A stretch of DNA of 13,854 nt from CAKSIW01 sp045576435 (GTDB taxonomy: Bacteria > Bacillota > Clostridia > Monoglobales > Monoglobaceae). Numbering within the stretch: the first letter of the stretch is position 1; each line of letters starts with the position of its first letter. Positions 1 through 6,854 of the stretch are shown in pieces. The DNA is taken from positions 1-13,854 of the forward strand of contig JAZNGL010000010.1 of the NCBI GenBank assembly GCA_045576435.1, written 5' to 3'. The position numbers were made by a program, and so were the translations under genes. Under the pieces are notes generated by a model. That model did not search any database, was not told the DNA's origin, and worked only from the letters and a program-made list of their open reading frames with translations.

Positions 1-429
1 CTGAAGTTCTATTCTTCAGTACGTCTGGATGTAAGAAGAGTAGAAGCCTTAAAGCAGGCAGGAGAAGTTATCGGTAACCATACCAGAGTAAAGGTTGTAA
101 AGAATAAGATTGCTCCGCCATTTAAGGAAGCTGAATTTGATATTATTTATGGCGAAGGAATCTCAAAAGAAGGGAACATTGTTGATGTTGGTGTTGATTT
201 TGGCATAGTTCAAAAATCAGGTTCATGGTTCTCGTATAATGGTGAAAAGCTTGGTCAGGGTAGAGAGGCTGTTAAAAAACTCCTTCTTGATAATGCTGAG
301 CTTTGCAATGAGATTGAAAATAAAATCAGAGAAAAGGCTCAACTTCAAATTCCGAGTGAGGGTGAAGAGGAGAATGGGGATATGTCAACTGAATTCAAGC
401 CCGTTCCAAAGCCTACAAAAAAGAGATAA
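1..429 (+). CDS. recA: RecA recombinase, C-terminal part (5' truncated by window)
   Basis: The window opens in frame inside recA; the last 142 codons are present, ending in TAA at 427-429. RecA is the ATP-dependent strand-exchange protein of homologous recombination and co-protease for LexA cleavage in the SOS response. The first visible residues, LKFYSSVRLDVRRVEALKQ, match the conserved RecA core that includes an ATP-contacting tyrosine region. They are followed by GEVIGNHTRVKVVKNKIAPPF and a DIIYGEGIS segment, both typical of the end of the core. The C-terminal domain (FGIVQKSGSWFSY, then GQGREAV) is intact, and the protein ends in an acidic then basic Pro/Lys tail. Walker A and B lie upstream, outside the window, so promoter and SOS box cannot be judged. 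recX follows directly, as in many bacteria. Identification is very secure. Confidence 0.97.
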   Translation: MKFYSSVRLDVRRVEALKQAGEVIGNHTRVKVVKNKIAPPFKEAEFDIIYGEGISKEGNIVDVGVDFGIVQKSGSWFSYNGEKLGQGREAVKKLLLDNAELCNEIENKIREKAQLQIPSEGEEENGDMSTEFKPVPKPTKKR

Positions 430-435
430 TTATTG

Positions 436-466
436 TGTGGTGCAAGGGCTTGGCTTTTGCACCACA
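436..466 (+). terminator. Hairpin between recA and recX (possible leaky terminator)
   Basis: A perfect 10-bp stem pairs TGTGGTGCAA at 436-445 with TTGCACCACA at 457-466 across an 11-base loop. It begins seven bases after the recA stop. A run of six T occurs only at 481-486, about 14 bases beyond the stem, so this is not a textbook intrinsic terminator. In Escherichia coli a hairpin between recA and recX is known to limit read-through so that recX is made at a low level. This hairpin may do the same, by partial termination or by stabilising the recA 3' end. The stem is seen directly; the function is inferred. Confidence 0.5.
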
Positions 467-499
467 ATATGAGTTTACTGTTTTTTATCCGGAAAGGCT

Positions 500-982
500 A
501 TGGCGACTATTATGGAAAATCAAAGGGCTAAAAAGCTTGCTGCAAATTTATTATCATATAAAATGTATACTTGTCGTGAAATATATCAACGATTGTTACA
601 AAAGGGGATTGATGAATCTGTTGCTGAAGAAACAGTGGATGAGTTTTGTCGAGCAGGTATTCTTAATGATGAGGAATATGCGAGAGCATATGCTCATGAT
701 GCAATAAACATAAGCATGAAAGGTCGCTTCAGAATTAAACAGGAATTGATAAAAAAAGGTGTGGCACAAAGCATAATTGAAAATGTGCTTTCTGAGTTTG
801 AAGAAGAGAATGATGCTTTAGCTGAATATGTTAAAATGCGGTTTCAGGATAAACAATTTGAAGATTTTTGTGATATTGAAAAAGCAAAAGCACATCTTGT
901 GCGTCGCGGTTATGCTATTTCGGATATAAATAAATGCTTTAAGGAGCTTGGTATTAAGGTTAAAAGAGGTGATTGTGATTGA
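500..982 (+). CDS. recX: Regulatory protein RecX
   Basis: A 160-residue protein of the RecX/OraA family, which binds inside the RecA-DNA filament groove and inhibits or modulates RecA extension. It shows the tandem three-helix repeats typical of the family: a first repeat around YKMYTCREIYQRLLQKGIDESVAEETVDEFCRAG (cited in parts), a second with the hallmark LNDEEYARAYAHD and KGRFRIKQELIKKGV, and a third ending RRGYAISDINKCF. Position directly downstream of recA supports the call. The start is not certain. GGAAAGG at 491-497 sits only two bases before ATG 500 and 14 bases before the in-frame ATG at 512. ATG 500 is kept because the GGA core then has acceptable spacing. The gene ends in TGA overlapping the rimO start by four bases, which suggests translational coupling. 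Confidence 0.92.
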   Translation: MATIMENQRAKKLAANLLSYKMYTCREIYQRLLQKGIDESVAEETVDEFCRAGILNDEEYARAYAHDAINISMKGRFRIKQELIKKGVAQSIIENVLSEFEEENDALAEYVKMRFQDKQFEDFCDIEKAKAHLVRRGYAISDINKCFKELGIKVKRGDCD

Positions 983-2328
983 AAAAAGTTTCGCTTGTTT
1001 CGCTCGGATGCTCTAAAAACTTGATTGATGCAGAGCAGATGCTGGCAATTTTAGAGAATAACGGATTTGAGATTGTTGATAATGAGGAAGATGCAGACAT
1101 TATGATTGTTAATACCTGTGCATTTATAGACGATGCAAAGCAGGAGGCTATTGATTGCATTTTGGAGCATGCCTCATATAAAAATGAAAACAATGACCGC
1201 ATACTTGTTGTTACAGGATGCATGAGCCAAAGATATAAGGATAAAATGATTAAAGAAATCCCTGAGGTTGATATTGTCATTGGAACCAATGAATATGATA
1301 AAATAGCAGACATAATCAATAATTATGAAAGTGGCAAAAAACAAGTTTTTTGCTCTGAAGAATATATGCTAAATGATTCACTTTCTCGTTCAGTTACAAC
1401 TCCTGAGTATACTGCATATATCAAGATTGCAGAGGGATGCGACAATCATTGTACATATTGCGTGATTCCGTCTATCCGTGGGAAATATCGTAGTCGTGAT
1501 ATTGAAGATATTATTGCAGAAGCAAAAATTCTTGCTGAGCGTGGTGCAAAGGAACTGATTGTTATTGCTCAGGATACCAGTCGCTATGGAATTGACCGTT
1601 ATGGTGAATATATGCTTCCAATATTGCTGAAACGCTTATGTGAAATTGATGGTGTGAGATGGGTTAGAGTTCATTATTGCTATCCTGAGGTTGTGACAGA
1701 TGAACTTATTGAAGTTATTGCAACTGAGAAAAAATTGTGTAATTATCTCGACATTCCAATTCAGCATTGTAATGATGAAATACTCAAAAAAATGGGAAGA
1801 AGAACAAATAAAAAGGAAATATGCAATCTTATTAAAAAGCTAAGAGAGAGAATTCCTGATATCATATTAAGAACATCAATTATTGTGGGCTTTCCAACAG
1901 AAACAGATGAACAGTTTGCGGAGCTCAGAGATTTTGTTACTGATATGGAGTTTGACAGGCTTGGTGTTTTTGCATATTCGTGTGAAGAAAACACGCCTGC
2001 ATCAAAGCTTAATGGTCAGATTGATGATGAAACAAAGCGAAATCGACAAGATATGATAATGATTGACCAAGCTGCAGTTTCAGAGGAAATTAACAGTAAA
2101 AAGGTCGGGAAGACCTATGAGGTGCTTGTTGAGGGCTATGATAACATAATTAAGCAGTATTATGGAAGGACATATGCAGATTCTGTTGAGGTTGACGGCA
2201 AGGTGTTCTTCGCATCTGGTGAAAAACATAATGCTGGTGATTTTGTTGAGGTTGAAATTACAGATTATATGGAATATGATTTGTGTGGGGTTGAAAAAGG
2301 AGGAAAAATTAATGAATACACCAAATAA
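979..2328 (+). CDS. rimO: Ribosomal protein S12 methylthiotransferase RimO
   Basis: A 449-residue radical SAM methylthiotransferase that adds a methylthio group to the beta-carbon of a conserved aspartate in ribosomal protein S12. The N-terminal UPF0004 domain carries the three cysteines of the auxiliary 4Fe-4S cluster: Cys11 in SLGCSKN, Cys47 in NTCAFI and Cys81 in TGCMSQRY. The radical SAM CxxxCxxC is Cys154, Cys158 and Cys161 in EGCDNHCTYC, followed by VIPSIRGKYRSR, which is characteristic of RimO rather than MiaB. A TRAM domain occupies roughly residues 378-446. The length is normal. The start is TTG at 979, overlapping the recX stop, with AGAGGTGA at 965-972 six bases upstream. pgsA overlaps the 3' end. 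It is one of three radical SAM enzymes in the window. Function is inferred from family motifs and is highly confident. Confidence 0.96.
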   Translation: MKKVSLVSLGCSKNLIDAEQMLAILENNGFEIVDNEEDADIMIVNTCAFIDDAKQEAIDCILEHASYKNENNDRILVVTGCMSQRYKDKMIKEIPEVDIVIGTNEYDKIADIINNYESGKKQVFCSEEYMLNDSLSRSVTTPEYTAYIKIAEGCDNHCTYCVIPSIRGKYRSRDIEDIIAEAKILAERGAKELIVIAQDTSRYGIDRYGEYMLPILLKRLCEIDGVRWVRVHYCYPEVVTDELIEVIATEKKLCNYLDIPIQHCNDEILKKMGRRTNKKEICNLIKKLRERIPDIILRTSIIVGFPTETDEQFAELRDFVTDMEFDRLGVFAYSCEENTPASKLNGQIDDETKRNRQDMIMIDQAAVSEEINSKKVGKTYEVLVEGYDNIIKQYYGRTYADSVEVDGKVFFASGEKHNAGDFVEVEITDYMEYDLCGVEKGGKINEYTK

Positions 2329-2851
2329 ATTAACGTGTCTTAGAATTATAATGGTGCCACTTTTTATGCTTGCTTTTGAATTGAACAAGTATTATTTGGC
2401 GATATTGATATTTGTTCTTGCATCGTTAACAGACCAGCTCGATGGTCATCTTGCAAGAAAAAACAATCAGGTAACAACTTTTGGGAAGCTCATGGACCCC
2501 ATAGCAGACAAAATATTAACAATTTCGGCTTTAGTTTGTTTTGTTGCAAATGACATTAGATTTATGAATGCAGGGATTGTTATGATTATCATCACACGCG
2601 AGTTAATTGTAACGGGAATACGCTTGATTGCATTGGGTGATAACAAGGTTATTGCGGCGAGCATGTGGGGGAAAGCAAAAACGGTTTCCCAGCTTGTGAC
2701 AATAATTGCAATAATGATTGATATTGTTTTTCCGCTTAGCATCGGTAGCTTCCACTTGACATTCTGGCTTGTTTTAGTGGCTGTTATTTTAACGATATAT
2801 TCAGGAATTGATTATATTATGAAGAACAAAAATCTATTGACCTTTAAATAA
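2312..2851 (+). CDS. pgsA: CDP-diacylglycerol--glycerol-3-phosphate 3-phosphatidyltransferase
   Basis: A 179-residue integral membrane enzyme of the CDP-alcohol phosphatidyltransferase family. It makes phosphatidylglycerophosphate, the committed step to phosphatidylglycerol and cardiolipin. The family signature D-x2-D-G-x2-A-R-x8-G-x3-D-x3-D is complete, with Asp41, Asp44, Asp62 and Asp66 as the metal- and substrate-binding aspartates. About six hydrophobic segments surround it, beginning with LTCLRIIMVPLFMLAF. A longer reading frame is open upstream to 2162, but ATG 2312 is chosen because AAGGAGGA at 2297-2304 lies seven bases upstream and the protein then starts MNTPNKLT, like other PgsA proteins. 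The gene overlaps the end of rimO by 17 bases, so the two are probably co-transcribed. The rimO-pgsA pairing is common in Firmicutes and supports PgsA over other family members. Confidence 0.95.
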   Translation: MNTPNKLTCLRIIMVPLFMLAFELNKYYLAILIFVLASLTDQLDGHLARKNNQVTTFGKLMDPIADKILTISALVCFVANDIRFMNAGIVMIIITRELIVTGIRLIALGDNKVIAASMWGKAKTVSQLVTIIAIMIDIVFPLSIGSFHLTFWLVLVAVILTIYSGIDYIMKNKNLLTFK

Positions 2852-2877
2852 ATTTTGGAAATTCACAAAAAAAACTA

Positions 2878-2906
2878 TTGACTGCAAATAAGTTATATGA
2901 TATATT
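2878..2906 (+). promoter_or_regulatory. Predicted sigma-A promoter for acpP
   Basis: TTGACT at 2878-2883 and TATATT at 2901-2906 are separated by exactly 17 bases in the 107-base gap between pgsA and acpP. This fits a vegetative -35/-10 pair and would start transcription near 2913, about 45 bases before the acpP start codon. TATTAT at 2903-2908 is a weaker alternative -10. No hairpin that would terminate pgsA transcription is evident in this gap, so read-through from rimO-pgsA is also possible. No FapR-like operator was recognised. Confidence 0.65.
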
Positions 2907-2958
2907 ATATTCGCAACGATAGTATATTATTGTAAATAAAATAAAAGGAGAATTTAAG

Positions 2959-3189
2959 ATGGATACCTTTGAATTAGTTAGACAAATTATAGCAGAGCAA
3001 CTTGACTGTGATGAAAGCGAGATTACCTTGGAAACTTCATTTATTAATGATTTAGAGGCAGACTCCTTAAATATGGTTGAACTTATGATGGCTCTTGAGG
3101 AAGAATTCGACATAGAAATTTCAGATGAAGATGCAGAAAAAATTTCAACTGTCGGCGAAGCTGTTAACTACATTAATGAAAGAGAATAG
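2959..3189 (+). CDS. acpP: Acyl carrier protein
   Basis: A 76-residue acidic protein that carries growing acyl chains as thioesters on 4'-phosphopantetheine in fatty acid synthesis. The attachment site is Ser36 in the motif EADSLNMVEL, preceded by the conserved FINDLEAD and followed by LMMALEEEFDIEISDEDAEKI (given in parts), which forms helices II and III. Length and charge are normal for AcpP. GGAG at 2947-2950 lies eight bases before the ATG. The gene has its own promoter and is followed by a hairpin and then rnc, the same acpP-rnc neighbourhood seen in Bacillus and many other bacteria. The fab and plsX genes that often precede acpP are not here; pgsA is the only other lipid gene nearby. 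Identity is secure, although assignment to primary fatty acid synthesis is by context. Confidence 0.96.
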   Translation: MDTFELVRQIIAEQLDCDESEITLETSFINDLEADSLNMVELMMALEEEFDIEISDEDAEKISTVGEAVNYINERE

Positions 3190-3200
3190 TTTATAAAGCA

Positions 3201-3226
3201 TGAGCTGCCATTTATCTGGCAGCTTA
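3201..3226 (+). terminator. Hairpin between acpP and rnc (weak terminator or processing site)
   Basis: A 10-bp stem with one G-T wobble pairs 3201-3210 (TGAGCTGCCA) with 3217-3226 (TGGCAGCTTA) around the six-base loop TTTATC. It starts 11 bases after the acpP stop. The following sequence is only mildly T-rich, with no clean T run, so strong intrinsic termination is unlikely. It may attenuate transcription so that acpP is made in much larger amounts than rnc, or it may be an RNA processing or stability element. Since the next gene encodes RNase III, a dsRNA target is conceivable, but the stem is short for that enzyme. Confidence 0.45.
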
Positions 3227-3276
3227 ATTTATGATATAGAAAATGTGCTTTTTTCTTAAAGAAAGAGGAAGTTTCA

Positions 3277-3951
3277 ATGAATATTGGTTATACGTTTAAA
3301 AATACAAAGCTGTTTGAAACTGCAATGACGCATATTTCTTTGGCAAATGACACGGGTATTGAAAGCAATCAACGCCTTGAGTTTTTAGGTGACAGTGTTC
3401 TTTCATATATAATTGCATCAAGAATATATGAACTATATCCAAAATGTAATGAGGGTGAGTTGACTAAAATCAGAGCAATGCTTGTTTGTGAAAAAACACT
3501 TGCAGAGCTCACCAGAGAAATGAAACTTGGCGAGGAAATTAAATTTGGTAAGTCCGAGAAGATGAGTAACGGAGCCAATAAAGACTCAATCCTTGCCGAT
3601 ACATTTGAAGCACTTCTTGGTGCAATCTTTCTTGACAGTGATGTTGAAACGGCAAAAAAGTGGGCACTTAAAGTTTTTGGAAAAAGAATTGAGAATGTTG
3701 AGATTGTTGGAGAAATAAACTATAAATCTGAACTTCAGATTTATTTTCAAAAACGTGATAAGACGACGGATGTTGTTAAATATAGACTGAAATCAAAAAC
3801 AGGTCCGGACCATAATCCTAAATTTATTGTTGAAGCAGTTTATGAAAATTGTGTTATTGGCTGCGGAACGGGGAAAAATCGAAAGATTGCCGAACAAGCT
3901 GCAGCAAAAGCGGCTTTTGAGGGCATGAAAGGGAAAAATGAGAAAATATAA
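3277..3951 (+). CDS. rnc: Ribonuclease III
   Basis: A 224-residue dsRNA endonuclease that processes rRNA precursors and structured mRNAs. The N-terminal RNase III domain (about 1-135) carries the signature NQRLEFLGDSVL, with catalytic Glu35 and Asp39 and the second metal-binding pair Asp108 and Glu111 in LADTFEALLGAIFLD. A C-terminal dsRNA-binding domain spans about 148-218, with the typical end GTGKNRKIAEQAAAKAAFEG. The residue before Arg in the signature is Gln32, where Glu is commonest in the family. The core catalytic residues are otherwise intact. AAAGAGGAAG at about 3262-3271 precedes the ATG. The 3' end overlaps the downstream radical SAM gene by 14 bases, indicating a shared transcript. 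Length is typical of Firmicutes RNase III. Confidence 0.96.
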   Translation: MNIGYTFKNTKLFETAMTHISLANDTGIESNQRLEFLGDSVLSYIIASRIYELYPKCNEGELTKIRAMLVCEKTLAELTREMKLGEEIKFGKSEKMSNGANKDSILADTFEALLGAIFLDSDVETAKKWALKVFGKRIENVEIVGEINYKSELQIYFQKRDKTTDVVKYRLKSKTGPDHNPKFIVEAVYENCVIGCGTGKNRKIAEQAAAKAAFEGMKGKNEKI

Positions 3952-4915
3952 TTTGCCAATATTTATACCTCATAGAGGTTGTCCAAACGATTGTATTTTT
4001 TGTAATCAACGAAAAATTACAGGAGTTGATACTGATATATCGCCAAAACGAGTGAAACAAATGATAGGCAATTTTTTGGATACGATTGACGTTCAAAACT
4101 CATCTGTTGAAGTCGCTTTTTTTGGCGGAAGTTTTACAGGCCTTGATTTAACTTTACAAGAAGAGTTTTTGTCTGTTGCAAATGAATTTTTTCCTAAAAT
4201 CAATGGTATAAGATTATCAACAAGACCCGATTATATTAATGATAATGTGTTAGAACTACTCAAGAAATATAATGTTACAACTGTTGAGCTTGGTGTTCAA
4301 AGCACAAACGATAATGTGCTTTTTTTGAATAACCGGGGTCATGTCTTTGAGGATGTGAAGCGTGCATCTAAAATGATAAAGTCGGCAGGAATATCTCTCG
4401 GGCATCAAATGATGCTTGGTATGTATGGTTCAAATCCTGAACTTGATATGAAAACAGTTAGTGATATAATAGAATTAATGCCCGAATGTGTGAGGATTTA
4501 TCCTGTTATAACGCTTAAGGGAACCAAACTTGAGATGCTTTATATGAGTGGCGAATATGTGCCATATTCACTTGATTTGACGGCAGAACTTACCAAAAAG
4601 GCGATTTTATTGTTTAGAGAAAATAATATTGATGTAATAAGAGTGGGCCTACATGCGTCTGAGGATCTGGAAAACGAGGATGTTGTTGCGGGACCATACC
4701 ATCCGGCATTTGGTGAGATTTGTGAAAGTCTTATTTTAAGAGATATAATTGAAGAAGAAATAATAAAAACTAATATTAAAAGCGGAAATTTTGTGTTTAA
4801 ATGTTCAAAAAATAAGGTTTCTAAGGCTGTTGGACACAAGGGAATGAACAAACTTTATTTCAAGAAAAAATATGGCGTAGACTTGAAAATTTTGGAAAAT
4901 AAAGCGGAGAGATGA
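3938..4915 (+). CDS. Elp3-like radical SAM protein lacking an acetyltransferase domain
   Basis: A 325-residue radical SAM enzyme. The 4Fe-4S cluster motif CxxxCxxC is Cys15, Cys19 and Cys22 in HRGCPNDCIFCNQR, with the SAM-binding GGS motif at 63-65 in AFFGGSFTG and a further conserved strand VELGVQSTND. This arrangement matches the Elp3-like branch. Authentic Elp3 tRNA-wobble-uridine enzymes are longer and end in a GNAT acetyltransferase domain. Here the protein ends after the radical SAM barrel and a short Lys-rich tail (VSKAVGHKGMNKLYFKKKYG), so the Elp3 reaction cannot be assumed. Homologues of this short type are common near rnc in Clostridia. The start at ATG 3938 lies inside the end of rnc, with only a weak AAAGGG at 3928-3933, consistent with translational coupling. 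luxS starts five bases after its stop. Function is unknown; RNA modification is a reasonable but unproven guess. Confidence 0.85.
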   Translation: MRKYNLPIFIPHRGCPNDCIFCNQRKITGVDTDISPKRVKQMIGNFLDTIDVQNSSVEVAFFGGSFTGLDLTLQEEFLSVANEFFPKINGIRLSTRPDYINDNVLELLKKYNVTTVELGVQSTNDNVLFLNNRGHVFEDVKRASKMIKSAGISLGHQMMLGMYGSNPELDMKTVSDIIELMPECVRIYPVITLKGTKLEMLYMSGEYVPYSLDLTAELTKKAILLFRENNIDVIRVGLHASEDLENEDVVAGPYHPAFGEICESLILRDIIEEEIIKTNIKSGNFVFKCSKNKVSKAVGHKGMNKLYFKKKYGVDLKILENKAER

Positions 4916-4920
4916 TTTGA

Positions 4921-5385
4921 ATGGAAAAAATTGCAAGCTTTACTGTTGACCACAGATATATAAAGGAAAAAATATATATATCGAGAGTTGATGGCGACAT
5001 AACAACTTATGACTTAAGAATGAGAAAACCTAACACAAACGAACTCATTGATAATGCTACAATGCACTCTTTTGAGCATCTTTTGGCAACGTTTATGCGA
5101 AACGGCAAGCTCAAGGAGTCTGTGATTTATGTCGGACCTATGGGTTGTCAGACAGGTTTTTATTTATTGATAAGAAATGCCATACATTCAGAAGTTATTG
5201 CTGAAGTAATTCGTGTTCTTGAAGAAATTATAAAATATGATGGTGAAATGCCTGGTGCAAGTGAAATTGAATGTGGAAATTATCGAAATCTTGATGTTGA
5301 ACTTGCACGAATTGAAGCTGGAAAATATCTTGAGAAGATTAAAGACGAAACAGAAACTGATTTATGTTATGAAACAGGAGAATAG
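4921..5385 (+). CDS. luxS: S-ribosylhomocysteine lyase LuxS
   Basis: A 154-residue metalloenzyme that cleaves S-ribosylhomocysteine to homocysteine and DPD, the precursor of autoinducer-2, in the activated methyl cycle. The HxxEH motif is His49, Glu52 and His53 in MHSFEHLLATF. The third metal ligand is Cys118 in IECGNY, and the catalytic cysteine is Cys76 in GPMGCQTGFYL. All residues needed for activity are present, and the length is close to the usual 155-160. The substrate-binding DLRMRKPN segment is at 31-38. GGAG at 4906-4909 precedes ATG 4921. The gene sits five bases after the Elp3-like gene and two bases before the next radical SAM gene, so the three are very likely one transcript. The SAH nucleosidase that normally supplies its substrate is not in this window. 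Confidence 0.96.
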   Translation: MEKIASFTVDHRYIKEKIYISRVDGDITTYDLRMRKPNTNELIDNATMHSFEHLLATFMRNGKLKESVIYVGPMGCQTGFYLLIRNAIHSEVIAEVIRVLEEIIKYDGEMPGASEIECGNYRNLDVELARIEAGKYLEKIKDETETDLCYETGE

Positions 5386-5387
5386 CC

Positions 5388-6854
5388 ATGTTTAATGGTT
5401 TAAATAAAATATTATTTGTCGGGGTTAATGCGAAATATGTTCACACAAACCTTGCTGTCAGGTATTTGAATGAGTTTTGCAAAAGGGACGGCTTTGATTG
5501 TGACTTTGTGGAATTCAGCATAAATGAACCACGTGGAAATGTGCTTGAAAAATTATATATGTCGGATTGCGATGTATATGGCTTTTCATGTTATATTTGG
5601 AATATTGAATATGTTTTGCAAATCTGCAAAAACTTAAAAATTCTTAAGCCTGATTGTAAAATTATCTTAGGTGGTCCTGAGGTGTCGTTTGATGCCGAAA
5701 ATCAATTGCTTGAGAATCCGTTTATTGACTTTGTCGTTTGCGGTGAAGGAGAGGCTGCGGTTTTAAATTTGCTTAAAGACATAGAGAATTCGCCTCGAGT
5801 TGTATTTGGTAAAAAGATTGACCTTGCGGAACTTCCGTTTCCATATACAGATGATGATTTGGATAAAATTGTCGGCGGTGAAAAGTTAATATATTATGAA
5901 ACCAGCCGTGGTTGTCCGTTTAACTGTTCATATTGTCTTTCCTCTGTTGAAAAAGGTGTGAGTTTTCTGCCAATTGAGAGAGTGAAGACAGAAATTACAA
6001 AAATGGTTGAACATGGTGCAATAACAATAAAATTTGTTGACCGAACATTTAATGCTGATAAAAAAAGAGCAATGGAGATTTGGGAACATTGTCTTTCTCT
6101 TGAAGGAAACACGTGTTTTCACTTTGAAATTGGCGCAGATTTGCTTGATGAAGATACACTGGAATTGTTAAAAGATGTGCCAAATGGAAAATTTCAATTT
6201 GAAATTGGCGTGCAGACAACAAATCCAAAGACAATATCTGCAGTCAGCAGGACAATGAACTTAGATAAGTTAAAGCACAATGTGATATATTTAAAGAAAA
6301 ATAGCGGAATTTATTTACATCTTGATTTGATTGCAGGGCTTCCATTTGAGGATTATGCTTCGTTTGCAGGGTCCTTTAACGACGTTTATGAGCTCGGTCC
6401 TCACGTACTCCAGCTTGGGTTTTTGAAGCTACTGAAAGGCTCTGCTCTCAGACGTGAATTAGAGAAATTTGATATGAAATTCAGTCTCAATCCGCCTTAT
6501 GAAATTTTTTCAAATTCGTGGTTGACATATGACGAAATAATAAATTTAAAAGCAGTTGAGGATGTTCTTGAACGATATTTCAACTCAAATCGATTTGAAA
6601 AAACACTCAGTGTTATAATAAGATATTTTAAATCACCTTTTGAGCTTTATGAAAAGCTTTCAAAGCTATGGCAAAAGAAAGGCTTGATTGGGCAGGGTGT
6701 GAAAAGAATTTCACTTTATGATGTGCTTTATGAATTTTTGACAGAAGAACTTAATGAGCCTGCGTTAAATGAGGCTATGCTTGAAATGAAAAAGGATTTT
6801 TCAAAATGGCACTCAAATGGAGTTGGCACACCAAAGTGGTATAAATTATACTAA
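5388..6854 (+). CDS. B12-binding-type radical SAM protein with DUF4080-like C-terminus
   Basis: A 488-residue protein with three parts. Residues about 6-140 form a Rossmann-like cobalamin-binding-type domain, opening with ILFVGVNAKYVHTNLAVRYL and containing IILGGPEVS and CGEGEA. The DxHxxG motif for base-off B12 binding is not seen, so cobalamin binding is uncertain. Residues about 165-380 are the radical SAM core with Cys176, Cys180 and Cys183 in SRGCPFNCSYC, and later FEIGVQTTNP and LIAGLPFEDY. The remaining roughly 110 residues resemble the domain of unknown function DUF4080 found in clostridial and other anaerobic homologues. No reaction is known for this architecture; related enzymes are often methyltransferases. 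AGGAG at 5376-5380 lies seven bases before the ATG, within the end of luxS. The DUF4080 label comes from memory of the family, not a search. Confidence 0.85.
   Translation: MFNGLNKILFVGVNAKYVHTNLAVRYLNEFCKRDGFDCDFVEFSINEPRGNVLEKLYMSDCDVYGFSCYIWNIEYVLQICKNLKILKPDCKIILGGPEVSFDAENQLLENPFIDFVVCGEGEAAVLNLLKDIENSPRVVFGKKIDLAELPFPYTDDDLDKIVGGEKLIYYETSRGCPFNCSYCLSSVEKGVSFLPIERVKTEITKMVEHGAITIKFVDRTFNADKKRAMEIWEHCLSLEGNTCFHFEIGADLLDEDTLELLKDVPNGKFQFEIGVQTTNPKTISAVSRTMNLDKLKHNVIYLKKNSGIYLHLDLIAGLPFEDYASFAGSFNDVYELGPHVLQLGFLKLLKGSALRRELEKFDMKFSLNPPYEIFSNSWLTYDEIINLKAVEDVLERYFNSNRFEKTLSVIIRYFKSPFELYEKLSKLWQKKGLIGQGVKRISLYDVLYEFLTEELNEPALNEAMLEMKKDFSKWHSNGVGTPKWYKLY

Noticed and set aside
239..707. Open frames of 77 and 90 codons in other frames across the recA end and recX start.
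   Set aside because: They overlap confidently assigned recA and recX coding sequence, show no family features and have no good ribosome binding sites.
2162..2311. Possible N-terminal extension of pgsA, as the frame is open from 2162.
   Set aside because: The extra 50 residues lie inside rimO and look unlike any PgsA N-terminus, while ATG 2312 has a strong ribosome binding site at ideal spacing.
3230..3235. TATGAT as a possible -10 box for rnc.
   Set aside because: No acceptable -35 lies 16-18 bases upstream; that position is occupied by the acpP-rnc hairpin.
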